From: Dirofilaria immitis
Taxonomy: Eukaryota > Nematoda > Chromadorea > Rhabditida > Onchocercidae
NCBI GenBank assembly: GCA_024305405.1
Contig: JAKNDB010000047.1
Location: forward strand, 62,001-126,000
Direction: 5' to 3'
Length of the DNA: 64,000 bases
This document shows positions 51,873 to 64,000 of this stretch, piece by piece; positions within the stretch are counted from its first letter, which is position 1, and every line of letters starts with the position of its first letter. The notes below the pieces were generated by a model. The model was not told the origin of the DNA, ran no database searches, and was given only the letters and a program-made list of their open reading frames with translations. The translations under genes were made by a program, and so were the position numbers.

Positions 51873-53921
51873 TGACGAATATAACAATCAGAAAAAGTTC
51901 ATAAGTGAAATCTCTCATTATTTTTTTCCTTTTCCCCTCTCTTTCTTTCCCTCTCTCCTTTTTGGATGAATTAAATTTTTTCTTTAGTTTTTCTTTTTGT
52001 ATAAAGAAGAAAACCATAGGACATAAAAAGAGAAATACCAATTGTAATGATGATAATAACGATAAAAACTGATAGTGATTATTAATATTTTCGTTGTTAA
52101 CATCATCATTATCATACAAAAATAAAAAAAAATAGGTAAGGAACAAAATTGTATAGCCTGAAGGATACAGCGATCAATTTTATTTTTCAATTTGTAAACT
52201 TTAAAGGACAATTTAAGGTTACTTGGAAGAAATAAATAAATAAATGACTGAACAAAGAAATTTTGACAATTCGAAATAAACTGGAAAATATATCAAATAA
52301 CATTTGACGCATTACTTTGGATAAACATTAAAAATTGGGAAAAAATATATTTTGGAAATAAATTTCATTAAATCGAAGATAAATGATTAAAATTTTATTT
52401 TAAGGAATTTAAATTTAAGATTAATTGATAACTTATCGGAATATATTAATGGAAATTGCTAATAGTATCATAACAAAAATAAAATTATGGAATGAGGTTA
52501 AACTGCAAAAGAAAAATAATAATAATAATAATACTATTTTTAAGTAATAAATAGAAATGAAAAATAGAAGAAAATTTTATTAATTAGCCAAATAATCAAT
52601 AATTAATTATTAATAATTTTATGTTATATTCTGATGATTCACAAAAATATACCGATATTAATTATTTATATCATGATAATTTATCGAAATATATTCAAAT
52701 TATTTGTTGTATTCTGACGACTAATAAAAAAAATTAAAATTAGTTCGGTTATACATCAATTAATTCACAGAAATATGTTGTAATATGTTAATCACTCATA
52801 AATAATACTACACATCATATTAAAAAAATAATACCTTATATCATATCATTAAAAAAATATATCACTAATAGTATTCATTTTTTTTGTATTTGATTATTTA
52901 TTTTTTTTTGTATTTGATTATTACAATTATTATAACATTGATGATTTTATGAACGAAAGAAAAGCGATATTCAAAATGAATTACGACAATATTTGAACAA
53001 GCAATTCTATAATTTTTCAATAAAAAGTCATTTTTTCAACTATACATCGTTTGAAAATCGTCGAAGTGATACAATCCAAATAATATGAATTGTCATTGTG
53101 ATATAATTGATGTAAATCACATTTTCAGGGATGTTATAAATTAAACGATAAGAAATTTGCGTAAATTTTTTATGTATAATTTCATGAAACCGAGTCTTAT
53201 TCATCGTATCATAGTGTTATGAAGACAGTTGAAATGGAATTAAATTAAAAAATTGTGCAATTAATTTATACATAATATTATATCATAAATTATATGAATG
53301 TTTTGTTTTTTTGTCTCGTCTCTATCAATATCATAACATTTCTTAATTGTTATCATTATCAGAATGTGAATAATGGCAATAAATGAATTTAAATGTTAAA
53401 TGTTATCAGAATAAAAATAAATCAAACAATTCCTTTACTTTCATTTATTTTCCGTAGAAATCATATGATTAAGCAATAATTACTCTGTCATAATTTAACA
53501 ATATTTTCAATTTTAAATAAAAATTTTGTTATCAGTGATAAAAATATTGACAAATATTATGACTTATAAAGACCTTTTTGTTATGATAAAACCGAGAGTA
53601 AGTTATAATTATAAATTGATTGATGAAATATTTGTCATAGAAATTTGCATATTTCACTTTCTATGTTTCATTTCAAATTCAAATTAAATTATTAAAATTT
53701 TTAAAATAATTTTTGAAAAATTTCAAATTTTACACAAATATATTAATAAAAAAATATTCTTAAAAGCATTATAAAATGGAAATTTCTATAATTTAATTTA
53801 AATTTATAAATTCACTGCATATTTTAAACAATAATTTAATTAATAAATAAGTTTAATAGTGAAAAAAAGTTAATCCACAATTAGTTAATTAGTATCCATC
53901 AGAAAGTTTGTAATTAATTAA

Positions 53922-58233
<4,312 letters not shown>

Positions 58234-61200
58234 TTAATTATTCGCAAAATTCGAATGAATCAAAAAATTTGTAAAATCGAACTGAAATTTAAAAGTAAAG
58301 TAGCAAATATAATTAAGCAAATAAATTTAGGCAAAATTATAAATAGCATAAAATAATTGTTCAAAATATATCTATCACAAACTTAAGAATAATAACGTTG
58401 ATGATATGATATGATACAATGAATGGTGATGATATGATCTAATGTATTACAATGGTGATTGTACTGATAACCTTGATTGCAAAAATAATAAGTCATAATT
58501 ATAAATTAAAGCGATGAATATAATAGTATTTATCATGATATCTATGATAATGTTCTATGATAATGTTGATCACGATAATAATTTTGTTCACGAAAATGAT
58601 AAATTGTGATGAGAATATTGATAATTAACAGTATAAATTTGACATTTATCGATAGTAATGATTAATAAAGATTTCACTATTGGTAATTTTTAGAATTCTG
58701 TCATAAATTTGATTCTTTCAAGGTAAAGTGTTATTGCTTATCTTTTTCTATTTAATTAGAAACAATAACAATAAAGAAAAACGAATTAATTAATACTAAT
58801 TCTTATAGCCATCATACTAAATACAAAAATCCTAAGTAATTAAGATAAGAGATGATATGCTAATGAAGTATGATAGTAATGATGCTTATTTTTATTAAAT
58901 TAATTATTCAAAAGTAAAAAATTTGGAATGAAATTTAGAAATTGATAAATATTTATCATGAAATGAAATTTTTAATAAAAAATAAAAAAATTAGGCTAAA
59001 CCTAATTCTACCCGATATAATTCCACGACAAATATTTGCTTTTTTTCATTGAGTTTCATCCACGAAGAAATTGGAATAAATATCACCCGAAATATTTATG
59101 TGCTTTAATATAAGTGCTATAATGGGCCAATATCAGGAAAAGGACAATTTTCTTTTTCTTGGCCAATGAACAATTTCTGACAAATATTCCATCTATCTAA
59201 GCTATACTTCTAACCAATCATAAATTACATTAAGTTTAGCTCTTGAAAATCTTTCGTTTCTTTTTTAAAGGAAAATTATAGGAAAGAAATGAAATTCTAG
59301 AAGAATGATTTTAAAAAATTCGAAAATTTCAATTATAATTTATCAATTTTTTTGGCATAAAATCAAAAATAAAATAAGACGAAGAAATAATGTTGAAAAT
59401 TTTCATATTAATAAAAATCTCAAGAAAAATAAATAATTTTCTCGGATGGCAAACTACAACAAAAAAAATAAAAAAATAAAAAGTTTTGCTTTTCTTCCAA
59501 ACACATTAATTAATTATCAGTTAGAAAATGATAATAATTTAATAATAATAATACAAATGATATAATATATTAGCATTCATTCCATATAGTTTATAAAATA
59601 AAATATTTCGGCTTCAAATATATAAGACCGAAAATCAAAAAAAATGATTGACTTATTACTGATAATGAATGTAATTAAATTAATCAATTTATAATAAATT
59701 AACTTATTTTAGCGAATTATTTTTTTGAACAGAAATTTTTACTTATCATTTCTTATCAAAAATTTTATAATAATTTGAAATCGTATAAAAGCAAAAAATA
59801 TGTAAAAATATAATAAATAAATTTATCAATTTGTTATGAAATTTTTGGGCGATAAATGAATGCATTTCATAAGTAATATTAAAATAATAATAGTAATATT
59901 AAAATAATATTAAATAATATTATTTAACATTTTTTTGCTATTAAAAAGCCATTTACTTTCAATTTCTATTCGTTCAAAAATATTTTTATTCCTTCCTTTT
60001 TTTCCTAATTTTATTTTTTGAATAAATAAATCATAAAAATTGGAAATTATTCAATTTTATTCGTTGTTTGTTCATTTCTTTGCTTATCGAAATGTAATAT
60101 TTCAATTAGCTGCCAATTATTTTATATTAATATGAAAAGAAATATTTCATTTCAATTATAAAATATAATAAATTAATATATTATCAATATTAAATGTACA
60201 CTTTAATTTAATCAATTAAATATATTAAATTTGGAAAAAAAAGATAAAATATCATTTTTCTATTTTAATATTTCATTTGTAATCAAAATAAATTCTTATA
60301 TTTTAATTGCAAATTTTATGTTTTAACAAATGATTAAATTACTATTTTAATTTAAAATAATTAAAAAGTACTTTTAAAAAATTTTTAAAGATTCAATAAA
60401 AAGTTAATTACATTAAAACTATAAAAATATGTTTAATTTCTTGATAATTTTTCTTAATTTTTATTAACGTCATTTGATCAACAATCAATTAAATAATATT
60501 TTAAAATGAAGAAATCATTCAAATTTGTTAAATCGTTTTCTTTTATTTTTTCATTTTAAAACTTCAAATAAATATTAATTTGCTTGACACTTTTATAATT
60601 TAATGATTTCTATTATCTTATCAACATTTTGTTGCATTGTTTTTTTAATATATAATTCAACTTCTGATATCAATTTTAAATTCCAAAAATTCATACAATT
60701 CAATTTACTTATAGATAAGATAAATTTATATATTCAGGAATGCTTATATTATTGTAGCAGTAAACATTATACTTTATTATGAACTTGATGTAGGTGTTTA
60801 CATTTCTATGTGTTCGTTTCGATATATGTACAGCTGATAATGATGACGATTATAAATTATCACTAATTTGATTTAACTGTATTTTATGTATATTTATCAG
60901 TAGTAATAATGATTATAGGAAATCATTAACTTTATTCAATTCTAGTTGAAAATGTGGTTATGATATATATATGTGGGTAAGTTTATGTAAGTACATATTT
61001 ATTTGCATAGGTGGACATTTATGAATGCATAGGTGAATATTATAAATTATTATTACCAATTTGATTTAATTTTTATGTGAATTTTAGTTTGGTATATATT
61101 ATAATTAAATTAGCTTAAATACTAAGCGTATTTTTTCTATTGTTAAATGAAATTATCATCTAAATTAAGATTTTTCAAAATGATTTGTGCCTTATCCTTT

Positions 61201-61648
61201 TATGCCTTATCATTTGAATTTATTACCTATACCAACATCATCACCAATATCAGGTAAATTGAGATTATATTCGAATATTTAATATTTAATGAGATGAATT
61301 TATATTTTCCTAAACGATTTATATCTTACCCATATCCCAACATTTACATTTATTTAAGTTGATTTTCTCAAATGACTTATCCTTTATTCCATTTGTATCT
61401 TAACATTTGAAATTATAAAATTATATTGAAAATAATCGATAGCTAAAGAAATATATTTAAAATTTTTTTCATTTTCTATCAATTGCACCTTATCATTTCA
61501 AATGTTGATAATTTAATGATAATTTAATTGTAATGATATGAACAAAAGGAAAAGAAAAGAAAGAAATGTTACAATTATAGTCGTTGAAAATCATTGAAAG
61601 CTTCAATTAGTCACTTTGTAAAAAGTTTCAAAATCATTTGCTCATTAA

Positions 61649-62284
61649 TTCTTTCCTTTCTTCCTTCCTTCCTTCCTTCCTTTCTTCCTTCCTTCCTTCC
61701 TTCCTTCCTTCCTTTCTTCCTTCCTTTCTTCTTCCTTCCTTTCTCTTCCTTCCTTCCTTCCTTTCTTCTTCCTTCCTTTCTTCCTTTCTTCCTTCCTTTC
61801 TTCCTTCCTTCCTTCCTTTCTTCCTTCCTTTCTTCCTTCCTTTCTTCCTTCCTTCCTCTTTCTTCCTTCCTTTCTTCCTTCCTTTCTTCCTTCCTTTCTT
61901 CCTTCCTTCCTTCCTTTCTTCCTTCCTTTCTTCCTTCCTTTCTTCCTTCCTCTTCCTTCCTTCCTTCCTTCTTCCTTCCTTTCTTCCTTCCTTTCTTCCT
62001 TCCTTCCTTCCTTTCTTCCTTCCTTTCTTCCTTCCTTTCTTCCTTCCTTCCTTCCTTCCTTCCTTCCTTCCTTCCTTCCTTTCTTCCTTCCTTTCTTCCT
62101 TCCTTCCTTCCTTCCTTTCTTCCTTCCTTTCTTCCTTCCTTTCTTCCTTCTTTCTTCCTTCTTCCTTCCTTCCTTTCTTCCTTCCTTTCTTCCTTCCTTT
62201 CTTCCTTCCTTCCTTCCTTTCTTCTCTTCCTTTCTTCCTTCCTTTCTTCTCTTCCTTCCTTCCTTCCTTCCTTCCTTCCTTCCT
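61649..62284. repeat. Polypyrimidine TTCC/TTTC satellite, about 636 bp
   Basis: The plus strand is essentially only C and T, made of TTCC units interrupted by TTTC, TTCTTCC and CTCTT variants, with larger blocks such as CCTTTCTTCCTTCCTTTCTT recurring. No stop codon is possible in most frames, so 240-285 residue open frames appear on both strands; they are artefacts. Confidence 0.96.
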
Positions 62285-62403
62285 CATTCTTTCAATTTCA
62301 TATCTTTTCGCTATTACAACGATAAATTCATTTTTAAAATTAATTTTTATAAATCTTTCACTTATCAATTCCTTCCTCATTTCATTTCCTTCTTACATTT
62401 TCT

Positions 62404-62461
62404 TAATGAATTTCTCTCTCCTTTTCCTCTCTCCTTTCTCTCTCTCTCTCTCTCTCTCTCT
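62404..62461. repeat. CT dinucleotide-rich tract
   Basis: A second pyrimidine tract ends in about 12 CT units just before TACATAGC, 120 bases after the TTCC satellite. Confidence 0.9.
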
Positions 62462-64000
62462 ACATAGCAACGAATTAATTATCATAGCGCTTTAATTAAA
62501 TTAATATAGAATGGGCGATATTTGATAACGAATGATTATTCCTATTGTTAACATAGAATGAATAATTTAAATAATGATTAATTTTGATAACGAATGATTA
62601 TTTATTTGTTAATAAATTTAATCTATTGTATAGTTTAACTTAAAAAGAAATTTTTTTCTGCATAATAATAAAATAAATTATTATAATGATTTAATTAAAT
62701 TAAATATAGACTGAGCAATTTGATAAATGATCAGTTTTGATAATAAAATGATCATTTATTTGTAAATAAATTTGATCGATTATAACGTTCAAATTTAATC
62801 ATCATATAGCATCATTGTAAATTAACATAGAATGAATGATTAATTTTGAAAACGAATAAATATTTATTTATTAGTAAATTTGACTTATTATAATGCTTAT
62901 TTTAAATACCATAAGGTAATAATATTTCGATTTTAATTATTTTAATAATTAACTTATGTTCGAATTTAAATTTCATATTATTTTGCAATTTTAAATAGTA
63001 TAGTTTGAACAATATCGTAACTGATAAAGTTAATAAATAAAACGATACTATGAAAAATAATAAATTTAGCTTTTACATTTCTTTTAGATATTAATTGTAA
63101 TAGAATTTAGTTAATATAACAAATTTAAATTTATTTAATAAACAAATAGTTACTAATTATTAAAAATTTATATTTGGATAAAATTTTTTTGAATAAGCAA
63201 AACTAATTAAATTTATTTGCAATTAAATACAAACAACATTAGCAAACAAATAAATCAATAGATTCGAATGCAAATTTATAAAGTAGTTTTAATAGCAACT
63301 AAAATTAATTAAGTTTTTGGAGTAAAAATTCACTATTATTGAAGATTTATCAAATCAAGTCTTGATTAACAAATTATTTATCATTATCAATCAATAAATT
63401 TTGATACAAATTTATTAAAATAAGTTCAGAAAGGTGAAAAAAATTTTTCAATGAAACCAAACAAAATTTTGTCAAAAGGAAAAAAATTTGAAAAATTCAA
63501 ACATCTGGTAAAAAAGAAAAGGGAAAAAACGACGAAATATTATCTTTTCTTTTTCTTTTATACTTCAGAAAAGATATATTAGTCGGAAATTTTTTGAGCT
63601 TTCTTAAATTTAAATTTTTCACATAAAATTTTAGATTTCATCATCTTTCACGTCATACGTCATAATATTTCATCATCTTTCACGTTGATCAAAAAAATTT
63701 TAACCTAATTTAGTCAAATATATACATATAGGTATAAATATACATGTATATATCTGACGATAATTTATACGTCATTAACGGTTTTTACGTGTAACATTTA
63801 TTATTTGACATTTCATATTTTATTCAAAATACTTTTTTTTCTAAACGATACAGTAAGGAAAACTTTATATACGTACTTTTATATATGATTAACTAACATA
63901 ATATTATTTTAAAATTATTTTTCGTATCTAACATAAACGATTTCTTTTTGTATTATCATTAACTTCAAATTATTTTCCTTTTTATTTTTAAATTAATTAT

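Larger units (their letters stand above)
41264..53921. other. 12.7-kb gene-poor interval between TRPM 5' end and tubulin 3' end
   Basis: Extremely AT-rich, with frequent stops in all frames and no recognisable exon. The open frames present (for example 43754-43978, 45440-45778, 47217-47468 and 51598-52146) are low-complexity Phe/Leu/Ile/Lys translations of AT-rich DNA. It contains several microsatellites and tandem arrays, listed separately. It would include the TRPM promoter just above 41263, but no specific element can be named. Confidence 0.6.
58234..64000. other. Gene-less region upstream of alpha-tubulin to window end
   Basis: No exon is supported. Contains GATATGATA-rich DNA (58390-58640) and three CCAAT or ATTGG-type motifs within 100 bases (about 59123, 59160 and 59213, roughly 0.9 kb before the tubulin ATG). 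A polypyrimidine tract is listed separately. The rest is AT-rich. The tubulin promoter must lie here, but no start site can be fixed. Confidence 0.5.

Noticed and set aside
51598..52146. 182-residue minus-strand open frame with repeated DLEKLSKIEIN
   Set aside because: The repetition follows the DNA repeats at 51629-51872; the remainder is low-complexity and lacks splice or family support.
61594..62495. Open frames of 243, 248 and 285 residues on both strands
   Set aside because: They translate the TTCC/TTTC satellite (Leu-Pro-Ser-Phe or Lys-Glu-Gly-Arg repeats); no complexity, overlapping on both strands.

Overview
The window is a 64-kb piece of an AT-rich (clearly over 70% A+T) nematode genome, most likely filarial or a close relative. 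The support is small exons (about 50-200 bases) split by AT-rich introns, splice acceptors of the TTTTCAG type, no bacterial gene organisation, and gene families with nematode character. I see no tRNA, rRNA, CRISPR array or complete transposon. Five protein-coding genes can be built by hand from splice sites and reading phase.

Layout. (1) 279-4419 (+): the last seven exons of a protein tyrosine phosphatase whose 5' end lies outside the window. (2) 6427-9342 (+): a nine-exon HORMA-domain protein of the HIM-3/HTP/HORMAD meiotic chromosome-axis family, whose terminal exon ends in a 73-bp tandem triplication. (3) 11566-14256 (+): a seven-exon CHMP6/VPS20 ESCRT-III subunit. (4) 16957-41263 (-): a TRPM-family cation channel of about 49 exons and 2,120 residues, closest in size and layout to nematode GON-2. 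It includes a possible Thr/Ala-rich cassette exon inside a large 5' intron. (5) 53922-58233 (-): an eleven-exon divergent alpha-tubulin with an altered N-terminus, no acetylatable Lys40 loop and a very short C-terminal tail. The stretches 41264-53921 and 58234-64000 hold no gene I can support. They contain microsatellites, a 37-bp x5 tandem array and a pure polypyrimidine tract of about 630 bp.

The strongest cross-cutting observation concerns sequence quality. Genes 2-5 are disrupted at about fourteen places where one base (rarely two or three) is missing from a short run, against splice-phase bookkeeping and strongly conserved motifs. Only the PTP gene is clean. Deficits of one sign, in unrelated essential genes, point to consensus errors in the assembly rather than pseudogenes. 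This is also why automated reading frames show almost none of these genes.

The genes do not form a pathway: signalling phosphatase, meiotic axis protein, endosomal sorting subunit, ion channel, cytoskeleton. I found no convincing new system. The points of biological interest are the TRPM gene structure, the unusual alpha-tubulin isotype and the repeated terminal exon of the HORMA gene.
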